Assembly: GCA_947646735.1 (NCBI GenBank)
Contig: CANTFK010000131.1
Location: 62,001 to 126,000 of the forward strand
Length of the DNA: 64,000 nucleotides
Direction: 5' to 3'
From: Peronospora farinosa
Lineage: Eukaryota; Oomycota; Peronosporomycetes; Peronosporales; Peronosporaceae
Position 1 is the stretch's first letter. Each line of letters opens with the position of its first letter. Shown piece by piece: positions 43,333-55,157 of the stretch. The notes under the pieces were generated by a model. The model worked only from the letters and a program-made list of their open reading frames with translations. It was not told the origin of the DNA and searched no databases. Made by a program: the position numbers and the translations under genes.

Positions 43333-46300
43333 ATGGGTAGCATAGTCCCTGAGGTTCCGAAAGGTCGGACCTCAACCCTTTTGGTCTATAGCGCTCGAGT
43401 ACGAGGCTATGACCAAGTGATGACCCTTCTCGTGGATTCGGGTGCATCACAAAACTTTGTGAAACTCGCGGCTCTGAAAAGGAGACCGGCTAGTTATGAG
43501 TCGCTTTGCCAGGATGGCAAGCGAGAAGAGGCGATCGTTCGTTTAGCGAACGGCGCGCTCGTCAAATCGGAGGGAGTTCAAGTTGAACTCGCCTTCAGTT
43601 TCAGTGACTTCTCTTGTAAAGAGAAGTTCACAGTGCTAGGTATGGAGAGTCCGTATGACCTCATCCTAGGCATGCCTTGGTTGGCTAAACACCAACCATG
43701 GATAGACTGGCGTACACGCACAGTCGCTAGCTCTACGCAAGACACCGGAAAGGATGTGTTCTTGCGAGAGGCTTATGTGACTGATGCTGTGTCCAACACA
43801 GTCGAGGGGGGTATGTCAATCGACACCAGGAACTACCCAGCTCGAAAGGAGTGGTGTAGTTGTGAGTGCACTGGCGGAAAGCCAGGTGACACATATTCCT
43901 ACCCAGGTCGAAGAGACTGGTGTAGTGAATGGGGCGATGACAGGTAGTCATGCGTCCAATAGTCCTGCACAGAGCCGAGAGCCTTTGGCAGTTGATGGTG
44001 GGCTGACAGCAAGTCAAGCGCCACAAGAACCGGCACAGAGCCAAGAGCCTGGTGCGGTTGGAAGGAGTGCGTTAGCTGAGATAGCAACGACACCTTCTTC
44101 CAGGTCAAAGGTCGTGGTGACTCGAAGAACGAGCACCAGACGTATTAAGACGATAAAGAGCACATCGAAACGAGTGACCCTTGGATCAGTCTCGGTCCGA
44201 GAGGACGGACCTACGAACGAGTTGTTCGAGGCCGTCGAAGACAAAATGCCGGAGGCATCCTCAGTTGAGATGCTCCAACTTGTCTTGGCATCTGCCGAGG
44301 AGATAGTAAATCTCTCGGAGATGACGTGGGATCTGTTCCTGTCCGAACTAAAGGAAGGAAAGATCCACGAGATAGTCGCACCAGTTCCAGAAGAGAACGT
44401 GGTGGACTGTTGCTCTTCATCCACAATGGATGAGAGCGTCTTGGAGACCGACAAAAAGAAACGGTTCGCTGCTCAAGGCTGGGATGCCTTGAAGGACAGC
44501 CCGTTCTATGATGTTCTGTGGAAACACCGTGATGTGTTTCCAGCAGAAGTGCCGAGCCGCCTACCGGCCGATAGGGGCATCAGGCACGAAATTGACCTGG
44601 AGCCTGGCACCGAGTATTGTGTGACCAGGCAATGGCCGTTGCCGAAGGAACAAGTCGATTACATCGATGAGTTCTTCGACAAGCGAGCTAAGGCGGGACA
44701 TGTACGTGAGAGCAAGTGGCCTCACTGCAGCCCGACCTTCTGTGTGCGTAAAGCAACAGGTGGATGGCGCGTGGTTCACGCTTATAATAAGCTGAACACG
44801 GCCACCATTCCAGCTCAAACGCCGATCCCGCGGAAAGATGTCTTGTTGAATTCCATGGGAAAGTCAACTATCTTTTCCGCGTTGGATCTGAAGGATGGCT
44901 ACTATCAGGTTCTCATGAGAGATACCGATGTAGCCAAAACGGCAGTAAGCACCCCAAGCGGTATGCTGTGGGAGTGGCTTGTGATGCCACAAGGGTTGAA
45001 AAATGCTCCGGCAACATTCAACCGAGTAGTGGCTCACGTGATGCGTCAGCACCGTGCCTACGCGCCCCATTACTTTGACGATGTATTCGTGCATAGTAGG
45101 GCGGAGGACGGTCTGAGCGCGATAGAGTCGCACAAGCGTCATTTAGACGCTGTGTTGCAGACTCTGGGTGACGCCCAATTATACGTGAACTTGCAAAAGT
45201 GCGTAATAGGGGTCCCCGAGATACCTGTACTGGGCTGCATCGTAGGTGCACATGGTGTACGAGCAGACCCAGAAAAGGTAAAGGCTGTAAAGGAATGGCC
45301 AGTCCCACGTCATGTGAAGGATCTGCGCCAATTCCTTGGGCTCGCTAATTACTTGCATAAGTATGCGGAGCAGACCAAGCCATTGTCTGATCTTTTGAAA
45401 AAGGATACAGAATGAACTTGGTCGAAGGAACAAGAAGATGCGTTCACTTCAGTGAAGCAATCTCTTGTAGAGGCACCGGTCTTGGCATTGCCAGACGCGG
45501 ATAAGCCCTTTAGCGTCGTCTGCGATGCAAGCAATTTTGCAATCGGCAGCGCGCTCATGCAGAAGGATGACGACGGCGTTGACCGTGTCATTTCTTATCA
45601 GTCTCGGCTTTTAAAAGCTGCCGAGCTGAATTACCCTGTGCATGACAAGGAGCTACTTTCAATTAAGTATGCCCTTGTGAAGTTTCGGGTGCACCTCTTG
45701 GGCACCGAACCTTTTGTGGTTTATACGGATCACGCATCACTGCGGACCGCTATAAATTCACCGCACCTCTCGCCGAGAATGGCGAGATGGCTAACATTCT
45801 TCTCTGAATTTAATTTCAAAGTTGAATATAAGCCGGGTAAGTCGAATGTCTTGGCTGACACGTTATCGCGCAGACCAGACTTCGAGGCAAGACACCAGGA
45901 TAGTGTGTCTCGTGCGAAAGCACAAGTTGAGTCGTCAACATTGGCAGCCATGAAGGTCTACCATGTGACGAGCTCAATGGCCTCCGATATCAAGAAGTGT
46001 TACAGTCAGGACGAACATTGTCGCCTGCTGTTGGATCATTTTGGTGGACGAAAGGTTACCCTTCCGTCGCGCCTCAAAGCGAAACTAAATCGCTTTAGTT
46101 ACTGTGATGGCCTGTTATGGCATCAACTGTCACCCTGTGATCCCTTGAGAATCTATGTCCCTCATGACACAGATCTCAAGCTGATGATACTTCACGAGTG
46201 CCATGATGCGCCATCTAGTGGGCATCTGGGCCGTGAAAAGACATTCTTACGAGTGTCAGAGGAATTTTGTTGGCCCCACCTATATCGGTGGGTGGACAAC

Positions 46301-48067
46301 TATATTCGCTCTTGCGAAGAGTGTCAGCGCATAAAGCCTGCACCTTCAAACAGTGCGCCACTGAAGCCACTGCCGATTCCAACGGATTGTTGGAAGTCGG
46401 TCAGTTTGGACTTCATGTTTGGCTTACCGCCTGACCATAAAGGCAGGACGGGGCTCGTCGTCTTTGTGGACAGACTGAGCAAGATGGTGCATTTGGCACC
46501 ATGTAGCACCAAGATCTCAGGAAAAGAGGCTGCCCTCTTGTTTCTGGATCACGTGTATCGACTACACGGGATGCCCGAGTCCATAGTATCGGACCGGGAT
46601 CCGCGTTTTACGTCGGGTTTTTGGCGACATGTGTTCGAGCTGCTGGGTAGCAAGCTCCACATGTCAACCGCTGATCATCCCCAGACCGATGGCCAAACAG
46701 AACGGGCCAATCGAGTCGTGGCGGATGTGTTGCGTACAATAGCGACTCCCAAAGAATGGAGCAAGCAATTGCCATTCGTGGAGTTCGCTATTAATAACAG
46801 TGTTCACGCCAGTACGGGTGAAACACCGTTTTACATTAACGGACTGCGTCATCCTTGAACGCCAGTCTCGTTTGTACGCAGCCCGAGTCATAGTGGGGGA
46901 GGGCCCCTCACTTCGCTCGGTGCGAATGCCAAAGAGGGCCAAGGTTGCCCTAGTGACACTGCTAATTTAGCAGTGGTCACGACACCTATAGGTGTCACAA
47001 AGGAGGCACGGCAAGAAATGCCAGTGCTCCTTGATGATGACAATATAGTGTTATCAACAGTGTCGACCTATGAACGACCTCTTGGAGGCGTCATCGGCGA
47101 GCTGGATGCGAAAAGCGTGAGCGAAGCTCAGCGCTTTGTGGATGAGCGATTAGCCATCACACGTAAAGTCCGTGACGCGATGGCAAGCGCACAGGACAAG
47201 CAAAAACAATATGCAGACCAGCATGGTCGCAGAAACAATGAACACTTTAGTGTGGGGGACAAAGTGCTATTAAGTACTGCTACCCTACCTAAACATGCAA
47301 CTTCTGTACTACCTGGTGGTACTACTAAGCTATTGCCCCGATTCATTGGGCCCTTTACAGTGGTTGAAGAAGTTGGAGACCTAAATTATAGGCTCACTCT
47401 CCCACCGTATATGAAGACGCACCCCGTATTTTACGTGGGTCGCCTGAAACGGTATGTTGATCCAGAAGAGATCACATATCCGCATCGGTCTAACGAGACC
47501 GATGGTGACGCCGACTGTGAGTCGAGCGTCGCGACCGATCAGGCGACGAGGAAGCCGAGAGGCTCCCCGTGTATGAACGAGGCGATAGAGGACTCGGTGA
47601 TCGAGGAGGACTCCGCGCTTGACGCGGGTCTCTCATCACCAGTCGCTCTAAGATGTCCAAACGGGTCTTCAGGCGGTCATACCCCTGACGGTCCCTCGTC
47701 CTCACATCGCGCAGATCCAAAGTCAGTCGCGAGACTTGACTCTCGAGATCTGTCACCTGCCTCTTCAGCGCAGCGGACTCAGCCTGCGACTGAACAACAT
47801 CAGGGTAGGCAGCCGCGATTAGGTGGGCGTAATCGCCACTCCTATTGGGCGCCACCTGTGTTGGTGGACACGGATGGGAACACGCGCTTCCTTGTTGGAA
47901 GGCTGTTGGCCCACCGGTTTGTGAAGCGAAAGCTCCAAATTCTTGTCCAGTGGAAGGGTTACCCAACGAGCTTTGACTCGTGGGAGCCTGTGGACGCTTT
48001 GCGCGTTGACGTGCCTGGGCTGGTGGCTGCTTATGTGAAGCAGCACCAGCTGTCTTCTTTCTGCTAG
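43333..48067 (+). pseudogene. pol: Pol polyprotein, family B copy B3, few lesions
   Basis: Protease LLVDSGASQNFV near 43430. Eight bases are missing near 43808 compared with 15260, shifting the frame to 43784-45415. The linker is followed by RT with HYFDDVFVHSRAE near 45072. A 12-base in-frame loss lies near 45362 and a TGA at 45413 where B1 has TGG. From 45452 RNase H (VVCDASNFAIGSALM) and integrase ([39 protein letters not shown]) run to a TGA at 46856. The GPF module (LPRFIGPFTVVEE) and chromodomain (FLVGRLLAHRFVKRKLQILV) follow to 48067. The catalytic residues visible are intact; four lesions prevent one polyprotein. Confidence 0.92.
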
Positions 48068-49022
48068 GTCCGGAAGGACTAGCAGAAGAAGCGTGGCGAG
48101 AATTAATTGGGGGTCGCTTACCGCCCATAATTTCATGCGCACGCTTCATGGCGAAGCTGATTCGCTGCGACCGTTGTTTCGTTGCATCTTCATGCAAGGT
48201 AACACGGCGCCGAAGTTCAGCTTCATAGTCGTCGGCTGTTTCGTCAGAACGCAGCACGACTGGAATTGGGAAAGCACGACCAAGTGCTTTGCCCTGCTTT
48301 TTCCACAAAGGAAAGACGCTATAGAATTTATGAGCGTCTATAGTGGCACGCTGCAAAAGCGATGCGCTAGACCCATCCGATTTCATCCACTCAGATGGAG
48401 GTGGCATTGGTTGCAAGCCACCACTCACGTAGCCGCCCTCGCGACGGCGAGCTAGTGAGGCCGAAGGTGTACTTGGTGGAGCTTTAAGCTCACACTCAGC
48501 TGAGTCTGACTCTCCATTATATATTGTCAAGACATCAGCTTGAGGAGTTACATCTGACTGAGTCGCGACTACTCCTTTCGAAGTAGCGTGCTCAGTCTTA
48601 GTCGCTGCGCTCGTAGGCGCAGATGACGAGGCGTTACCTTCGCTTGTAGGAAGCATAGATGCTTCCTCAAGGACGGGTGCCTCAAATGATGGGGAGATAT
48701 GTCCCATCAATGCACTATGCTCATCGCCACTTTGGGGTGATGGCAGTGGTGTGGTCTCATTGTAGTCAACAATGAGAGATGGATCTTCATCCACATTATC
48801 GTGAGATGGAAGATCCACCCCAGTGCCTGACGCACTTTGCGACGGCTGCGATAAATCGCGGCGCGTGCGCTTAGTGCTGGACTGCATGGGTGCCTTTGCA
48901 GGCGACCCATCAGCCTTACCACGTTTCGGTGGCATGAGTACTGAGCAGACTAAAGCGGCGCGTTTATAAACGGCTCGCCAGTCTCTCTGTCTCTTAGGCG
49001 ATGTTTTATAAATTGTAAACAT
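47490..49022 (-). CDS. Antisense ORF with C-terminal coiled coil, family B
   Basis: A 510-codon open frame opposite the chromodomain end of pol (578 bases of overlap), starting 20 bases before the 3' LTR. The product is not recognised. After a basic start (MPPKRGKADGSPAKAP) comes an acidic, Pro/Ser-rich region. A central conserved block follows (PIPVVLRSDETADDYEAELR, then RRVTLHEDATKQRSQRISFA), then a Ser/Ala/Pro/Arg linker, a heptad-patterned coiled coil (ALKRQVTDLESQVSRLTLDL) and an Arg/Ser-rich tail. The family A antisense protein has the same order and a similar P-I-x4-ET-acidic motif. Family B copies B1 and B2 carry lesions in it, as in their sense genes. Confidence 0.6.
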   Translation of the reverse strand: MFTIYKTSPKRQRDWRAVYKRAALVCSVLMPPKRGKADGSPAKAPMQSSTKRTRRDLSQPSQSASGTGVDLPSHDNVDEDPSLIVDYNETTPLPSPQSGDEHSALMGHISPSFEAPVLEEASMLPTSEGNASSSAPTSAATKTEHATSKGVVATQSDVTPQADVLTIYNGESDSAECELKAPPSTPSASLARRREGGYVSGGLQPMPPPSEWMKSDGSSASLLQRATIDAHKFYSVFPLWKKQGKALGRAFPIPVVLRSDETADDYEAELRRRVTLHEDATKQRSQRISFAMKRAHEIMGGKRPPINSRHASSASPSGPSRKKTAGAASHKQPPAQARQRAKRPQAPTSQSSLGNPSTGQEFGAFASQTGGPTAFQQGSACSHPCPPTQVAPNRSGDYAHLIAAAYPDVVQSQAESAALKRQVTDLESQVSRLTLDLRDVRTRDRQGYDRLKTRLDILERLVMRDPRQARSPPRSPSPLSPRSYTGSLSASSSPDRSRRSTHSRRHHRSR

Positions 49023-49028
49023 CGTTCT

Positions 49029-49042
49029 AAAACGGGGGATAG
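49029..49042 (+). promoter_or_regulatory. Polypurine tract, family B copy B3
   Basis: AAAACGGGGGATAG ends at the 3' LTR start. B1 and B2 have AAAACGGGGGATGG at the same place (20480-20493, 27982-27995). Confidence 0.75.
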
Positions 49043-49640
49043 TGTAACAGGGTACCTAGTTACGCGTAAACATTAAGTAATATACTTAATGTTTGGTCTA
49101 AAAGTATCCATGATTACTTTTGACCAGTCACTTGGTGCGACACACAAATGTGATCCACCCTCGTGAATGTGATATCCATTGATGGATTCACATGAGAAGG
49201 GATGACGCTAGTTGAAGCTAGGCATCACGACGTCTCAGAAGGACGTCAGTTGCGATCTTAAATCTAGATTTAAGATCATGCGACAGGATACGCTTCTAAA
49301 GAGTCGCGTATCCGATCTAAATATATATATAGCCAATCAGTAGTTAAACATATATTTAGTTATAATTAATTAAATATATCTCAGTCTTGAATTTACTTAA
49401 ACAAGCACACCACGCACGAGAAGTTGAGAAACTTCTGCGTGACGTCGGTGTTGTAAGCGTTAAGAAGTTCGTTGCACTCTCGCTCAAGCGAGAGGCAACT
49501 GGTGGTACGACTGCTTAAGCAGTCGACCAACCTCCCAACCACCCTCGCACGCGAAGGTAAGACGGTCTAACCGCTTCCTCGCTTGTGCATAAGGTGTGTG
49601 CTCGTAGTACGAGGCAACTTCGTAGAAGTGCCCGTCTACA
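49043..49640 (+). repeat. 3' LTR of B3
   Basis: Matches 41521-42128 with a handful of differences, including a shorter TA tract. It is followed by CGAGT (49641-49645), the right target duplication. Confidence 0.92.
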
Positions 49641-49645
49641 CGAGT

Positions 49646-49926
49646 CCGATACTATTTACGAAGGAAACAGCGCTGGTGTGGACGCCGCCAGGTACTACGG
49701 AGACAACGACAGGGAATTGTCAGATACCCGAAGCCTTAGCGGAAGCCACAGTGGTAGCGAGTCGTCAGAATTTGAATGCGAACTTGACATAGAATTTGAT
49801 GAGGAAGTGGAGACCGAAAAGGTAGATGAAAGCCTTCAGAAGGCTTTTCAGGATGCTGTTGCTGCCAAAACAACGAACAGACCGTCACGTTATCTGGGGA
49901 CGTCGGTTCGACGGAAGAAGGAGTAG
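49646..49926 (+). pseudogene. Unrecognised gene, 3' part, beyond B3
   Basis: An open frame to TAG at 49926. The product is acidic and Ser-rich (SLSGSHSGSESSEFECELDI), then EFDEEVETEKVDESLQKAFQ, and ends in a basic RRKKE. Its frame joins that at 41410-41515 if B3 and one CGAGT are removed, apart from a TAG at 41487. It is probably the 3' end of a host gene cut by the insertion; the product is unknown. Confidence 0.45.
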
Positions 49927-50587
49927 TGCAGCTGCTGGGTGTTCACCTTTAACGGCTTATTGGAAGCAGGTTGAAAAGCCAGAGGTGTAAGGTGACTGCG
50001 GCATCTGGAAGTGGTTGCCGTCATGTAGGCCGTCTCGGTGTTGTAGCCTAGTGATTACCGCCTAATGTGTGGATGTAGCTTTCGTTTGGGCAATTGAACG
50101 GCTGACATTGTAGTACCGTGACAGCGAGCGTGTTGCTGATAGAGGGTGTAGGCTCCATGGCAATCCATGTAGCTGTGAATGCGCTATGAATTTTATCGCC
50201 ATGTTCCGTGTCCGCTTTATATATTCACCAGCTCACGTTTGTCAGTTTCGGGCACATCGGTTATGTGATCGATGATCAGTAACTCCGTTGTTGGCGTGAT
50301 GGAGGACGATAAGGGCGAGGTTGCCTGTGGTGTGTGCGTCCGTTTGCTGAAGATTTTTGACGGCTGTTGCTTTGTATAAGCCAGCTTTATATTATCAATA
50401 ATGACGGCAGGAACTGTCGTCTTTATGCGAGGTATCGGTTCTACACTAGGGTACTTGGTAAAGCCTCTAGGCTGTAGCTTGGGGGTTATAGCCTGTCTTA
50501 CAATGCTTGGTAGGCCCTGTTAGTAAATTAATTCTTATCGCCACAGTCAGAAACGAATCGAGCATATTATTCCAGACGCCAGCGAAC
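49927..50587. other. Intergenic, nothing recognised
   Basis: 660 bases of mixed composition with stops in all frames. No repeat, RNA or gene could be recognised. Confidence 0.5.
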
Positions 50588-51242
50588 ATGAACGATGGTG
50601 ACGCCACTCCTGATGCCAATGCCGTTGCCTCCGCCGAAATGCCCGTACGTACGATGGCAAGACATGTCTAGCCAAATTGGTGAGTCCGTCGAAAGGGGAA
50701 TACTCCTCTAGGCAAAAAATGAAAATTGTTTTTGCGCACGTCCGTGGAAGCTGGCAAGATTAATGCTACGATGTACAGTGTAGATTCTGCGCAGAAATTA
50801 TAGAAAGCGGCTCGATCGAAGAAAGTGCTTAAGCATTTGGCAGATATGTGTAAGAAAGTTACAGCAAAAGCCCGTACGATTGCGTATAAGGAGATAACTA
50901 ACATCAGAGTAAGTATCTTCCCTTTTTTACCTTAAGATTGTTTCAAAGAGTCGATCATCGCAAAGCAGGTGGAAGACCCTGCCAACGTGATTGAAGCACT
51001 GATTGACAGGATGGTGGCCGATTGGGAAGAAAGGATGGGGCATATGAATGACACCACGGACAAGAAGAGACAGATACATTCTAGGGTGATGATGACACAC
51101 GGTAGTGGCTGCACAAAAGTTTGATTGAACCTATGCCAGTTTGTCGAGGATGATACGTTGGTGCAAGCTAGTCCCGTAAAGCTTACGATGGACGCGGATG
51201 AAGACGGATGTAGCTTGGGCGACCTTTTGACGGAGGAATAGC
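50588..51242 (+). pseudogene. Unrecognised decayed or spliced gene
   Basis: Starts MNDGDATPDANAVASAEMPV at 50588 and meets a stop after 27 codons. Coding-like text resumes near 50820 (KKVLKHLADMCKKVTAKART, then AYKEITNIR followed by GTAAGTATC, a good 5' splice site). After about 25 bases it continues near 50940 (ESIIAKQVEDPANVIEALID, then RMVADWEERMGHMNDTTDKK), with a stop near 51123 and an acidic end DEDGCSLGDLLTEE. No family recognised. Confidence 0.35.
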
Positions 51243-52479
51243 ATGTGAAGAGTGCAGGGTAGATGTTTTTGCGGTTGAGTATCGTGTAGTAGGTAACAAC
51301 GAAAGATTTTGTGTTCTGGAAGGCTATGCCAGCTATGCCAGGGTCATTGCTAGACCCCAAAGGCTATTGCCGGTCATAGCCAAGCTCGAGGCTTTGCCGG
51401 GTGCCCTACTCTACACAGTAAAATGTGCCCCGATTGTCAATCGAGCTTTGACAATCGGAGGCGACAATTCGGTGATTATTGAAGCGCAAGATTTGAGAAT
51501 GAAGCTCAGGGATTGTCAAATTTGTTGGCAGCCTACCTCTTTGAAACAACTATCATTGTCAACATGAACACTTCCCCGGGATGGATACCCGGTTCCACGT
51601 GCCCTTTGCGGTGTGTCCCCCGTAAAGCCTGACGCCTTGAGCCAGCGACGAGAAGACTGATGTAGTTCTGGTAGAAGCATATACCAATCGTGTAGTCATT
51701 AGCACTAACTGGCGTCTGATTTATCATACTGTATTATGTACAGAGGGAGAACGGCTGAATCTCCCCTTAGCATATGATCCATAAACTGGAATTTTGGGCG
51801 ATAGCCATACTGATGGCAAGTCCTTATCTGCACGTAGCAGATGTAATGCGAATCTGGCTCATCAAACGCTTCGGAACGGACCAAGTCACACACGGGCGTC
51901 ATCAAGCACACTCAGGAAAACCTAATTATCGTCCAAATTTACTGGATCATCGATCATATTACAAATGTGCCCGAAACTGATCAACAGGAGCTGGCGATTA
52001 TACAACAGCGCATACGAACAAGCGCTTGTGTTCATTGCGCATCCGCAACTACATGGTTTCCATGGATCCCAAAACTCTCCATTAGCATCATGCATGCCTA
52101 CGTGGCATTACAACGCCAACCATTCCATCAAGCTAGATTACATTCATCATTTACGGCAAGTATCACCAGGCTACAACATCGAGACGGCTCTGAGGCAGTG
52201 AATCGACAGTCTGATTTTTCTCGCTCTGATATGTACGTAAAATGTAAGCCAAAAAGGCGTTAACCATTCAACAGTGATTGATGCATGTGCATTGCTACTG
52301 AATACACTTGGATCGCTGTAAAAAGACACAGCAAGCCTTCTAATGTCTGTGAGTCTCATCATATGCTGATTTCTTTGTCGCCTCATAACAAGCCATACAT
52401 TACGTAAGATGGCAGGATTTAACGATACCTTTCATCCATACAAGCCTCCTTCTATCTGGATTAGCTGTTCACAAGCACA
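51243..52479. other. Degraded sequence, nothing recognised
   Basis: Only short open frames on both strands (up to about 98 codons near 51967) with no domain I recognise. It is probably old transposon or gene debris. Confidence 0.4.
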
Positions 52480-52880
52480 ACGGACTAAGCTTTTCCATAA
52501 GCGGTGACAGGCGGCAGATACCCACAAGAACCGTGGCTACAATGTTGTTGGAGATGCACCAAAACCCGTCGAAAGCTGTGCGAGCGAGCAGCTCAGATTG
52601 GTCGCAACAACCTTTACTCTACCTGCCATAGCGACAACTTTATCAAAAGTACGATCTGATGCTAAGTCCGCAGAGGAACGCATGTACCGCCACTGTACTT
52701 GCCCGTGAGGATTCCGCTGTCCACGTTGTTAAACCCAGCTTGTACCAATTGTACAGCGGCCCGAGCTCATTTCCACTTTTGAGCACTCCAGCTAAGGCTG
52801 CTCCAGAAAAGACAGGATGAAGCCTCGACGATCGGTATATCCCATGTCTCAACAATGAGGCGTTCCATTCACTGGTACTG
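52480..52880 (+). pseudogene. Diverged copy of the 40500-40850 sequence
   Basis: By eye it aligns with the host-gene fragment upstream of B3: RMYRHCTCP then LPVRIPLSTL near 52680-52725 corresponds to VPHR and LPSRMPLTF near 40685-40720. TACAGCGGCCCGAGCTC near 52753 matches CACAGCGGGGCGAGGCC near 40726, and CTCAACAATG occurs in both (52849, 40813). No open frame remains. Confidence 0.35.
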
Positions 52881-53023
52881 AAGCAAAAAGACCTTGCTGA
52901 GCGACGTGATTAATGGTACACACGATCTCCTCAATGAGCATGTACATCTTGGATCAAGCAAGTCGAAAGAGTTTTACTCAGCAAGATATCGCGGACGGCG
53001 TCTAGACCCTTTAAAAAGTGAAG

Positions 53024-53338
53024 TCACCACCAAAAGGCACAAACGCCAAGGATAAGACGAAGTCCAACGCTCAAAATTTCAATCGCAAGCACTCTGATCA
53101 AAAGAAACAAGGCCTCGCTTCGCCGTACTACGTCGGTAGCATCTTCTGCCGCTTTGCCCCCTAGACTTCGGCATTCTCGAATATGTCCATTCTTGATCAT
53201 GATCAGCACCATCTCATACCATGCGTCTGCGGTCTTTCTTTCGTCAGAAAACATCCACATGCCAAGCATCAACTTGAAGACGAGCAACTCCGAGTTTCTG
53301 AGAAAACGGTATAACGTCTGGGAAGGAGAAACGGCCAT
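53024..53338 (-). CDS. Hypothetical protein, 104 aa, doubtful
   Basis: Open frame with a plausible mix of helix (LLVFKLMLGMWMFSDERKTA, DAWYEMVLIMIKNGHIRECR) and a hydrophobic C-terminus (ILSVGLRLILGVCAFWW). No family recognised. It lies downstream of the ERF4-like gene on the same strand, with 323 bases between that hold no gene. It could be a remnant exon. Confidence 0.3.
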   Translation of the reverse strand: MAVSPSQTLYRFLRNSELLVFKLMLGMWMFSDERKTADAWYEMVLIMIKNGHIRECRSLGGKAAEDATDVVRRSEALFLLIRVLAIEILSVGLRLILGVCAFWW

Positions 53339-53661
53339 GAGTTTGGCGTAGCAAAGGATCGAAAACGAAATGTGTTGTGCTGCTGGTTAATTGAAATATG
53401 AGAATTAGACAGGTGAAATCCTTATCATAACCGGATGCATTTCGAGATCCTGTAGGTGTTCACAACTTCCGACGATGGACGCAATGGCCACTCTTCGTGC
53501 CAAGCACAAAACAGTAATGCCGGTCTCCAGCTACTTCTTGACCTACACAAAGAAATCAATGCTGCCGCATTAGTTTCGATAACCAATTGAGCTTTACCTC
53601 AGAGTATAACCTGTTTTTCCACTTGATCGCTCATAGTCTCGCTGCAACCCATCTCATTTCA

Positions 53662-54138
53662 TCATTTCATTTTTGACTCGGACATCTCACAACGAGTCTC
53701 TCTATTGCCACTACTCTCGGCAATAACCGACGGGTCATACGAGATCTCCAAGAATGATGAGCGTCTCCACCACGTTCTCTCGAGCCGCCACTGAATCCCT
53801 TTTTCCTTAAACTTCTTTTGATTGTTCAGATGTCTCAACTGGAGCTGCAAGCAACTCTCCGCCTCTTGTACTTGCGATGCAGCGCAATAAAGCGATATGC
53901 CCAGTGTGCAAATGCAACAGCCATAGCCGAATCCTTTGCACGGCAAACATGGCCAATGATCCATGAGGGCGTCGTTAACGGAGCTCAGAGCCTTTGAGAA
54001 GTCCTCTTTAGCCATTAATGCTGCCAAACGTTCGGAATCCGGGAATTCGTCGTCATAACTTGAGGCTAAACCATTGACAAATAGTTCGCCCGTTGGCTTG
54101 AGTACTGCCAGGCACTCGCGACGTGATCCTCTCGACAT
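53662..54138 (-). CDS. Golgin A7/ERF4 family protein
   Basis: 158 residues, single exon, start ATG at 54138. The central block fits the Golgin A7/ERF4 domain: FSKALSSVNDALMDHWPCLP, a cysteine-rich CKGFGYGCCICTLGISLYCA, then EAESCLQLQLRHLNNQKKFK and a closing SSFLEISYDPS. Members are small palmitoylated partners of DHHC palmitoyltransferases (yeast Erf4, animal GOLGA7) on ER or Golgi membranes, needed for enzyme stability. The cysteines resemble the modified sites of the family. Length is close to the usual 130-160. Its upstream region (54139-54412) runs into the end of an old family A LTR. Assignment rests on motif memory, not a search. Confidence 0.7.
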   Translation of the reverse strand: MSRGSRRECLAVLKPTGELFVNGLASSYDDEFPDSERLAALMAKEDFSKALSSVNDALMDHWPCLPCKGFGYGCCICTLGISLYCAASQVQEAESCLQLQLRHLNNQKKFKEKGIQWRLERTWWRRSSFLEISYDPSVIAESSGNRETRCEMSESKMK

Positions 54139-54412
54139 TTTTGATAACCATCACCTACAGCACTAATGTGATAGGTCAGAATGTCAAATCAGAACATCTC
54201 ACGAAAAAACTTAAAACTCACGGTTTTTTATAAACTTTGAATTCTTTAATCTGTGCTTCTAAATTTACTACGTACTGCTATTGCGACAAGTTCGGGCATT
54301 GTGAACTGTTTTTTTGGCAAGTCCGACGTTGCCGGCTTCGGACAGGAGCTTTCAAAGCAGCGGCAACATGCTCACTGTGATAGAAGTCGCTGTGTTGACT
54401 TCGTTGGCCAGT

Positions 54413-55157
54413 TGTTGCGTAACTACACAGCTCTTAAAGCGGAGGAAGCCTTATAGGCTCAGAACAGATATGAGGTTGAGTCTTAAAAGTCCCCATCATT
54501 CTGTGAAACTAGTACAACAACTAAGAAGTCAACCCGTTCTCACAGAACTGGAAGAGACTTCTACAATTAGCAAGAAAAATCTAAAGGTTCAGAGAACCGA
54601 CGCACAGAGTGCAAGATTAAAGCGAAAAGCTTACGGGTCGTAAAACCAACGCACAAAGTGCACAAGATAAACAAGCTTACGGTTTATAAGACCAGCGCAC
54701 GAAGTGCACAAGAGAAGCAAGCCAGATCTGCCCTTTAAGTCACGCATACTTAACGGGCACGACAAGCTAATTTTTATGTCTCAAAATTAGAGCTAATATT
54801 ATATATGCATTAAGATTTAGAAATAAACCTACCCTAAGTACCCTATACTAAATTGATTGCTTCAATAGTAAATTGAATATGCATACTTTTGTGACGTGTA
54901 CATCCAAAGTGCGGCAATTTGCAGCATGTATGACGCTAATATTTGCAAAGTTTCGTTATGTAGGTCTGCTCGCATTATTATGCAAAATTTGTTAATCAAT
55001 AAAATAGTACTGCTGCAATGTCAGCCGATCCGGATGCCCAAATAGGATCATACCGATGGACAGATATTGACTATTATATCCTGTATATGGATATATGGTC
55101 TACAATCGTGACTTAAGGTTAAATATAAATATACAACCGTCGTGTAACCCTGTTACA
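54413..55157 (-). repeat. 3' LTR of A', diverged
   Basis: Reverse complement of a family A LTR: GGTTCAGAGAACC-like words and GCACAGAGTGCAAG near 54585-54620, and TTACAACCGTCG to TGTTACA ending at 55157. It is about 100 bases longer than the young LTR, partly because one hairpin unit (GCGCACGAAGTGCAC) is present once more. The adjoining CTCTCCCCACC is the purine tract seen from the other strand. Confidence 0.8.

Larger units (their letters stand above)
41521..49640 (+). mobile_element. Family B Ty3/gypsy chromodomain retrotransposon copy B3
   Basis: A full-length 8120-bp element with LTRs of 608 and 598 bp that differ by a few substitutions and by TA-tract length, an exact CGAGT duplication, and the same gene order as B1/B2. 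Gag and the antisense frame are intact. Pol has one 8-base loss, one 12-base in-frame loss and two stops. It is the best reference for reading the broken B1 and B2 copies. Confidence 0.93.

Noticed and set aside
51774..52263. Possible genes in 51.7-52.3 kb on both strands
   Set aside because: Short overlapping frames with no recognisable domain and no splice pattern; treated as degraded sequence.
54253..54643. Plus-strand frames near 54.3-54.6 kb
   Set aside because: Most of this stretch is the reverse strand of a diverged family A LTR, so the frames are chance.
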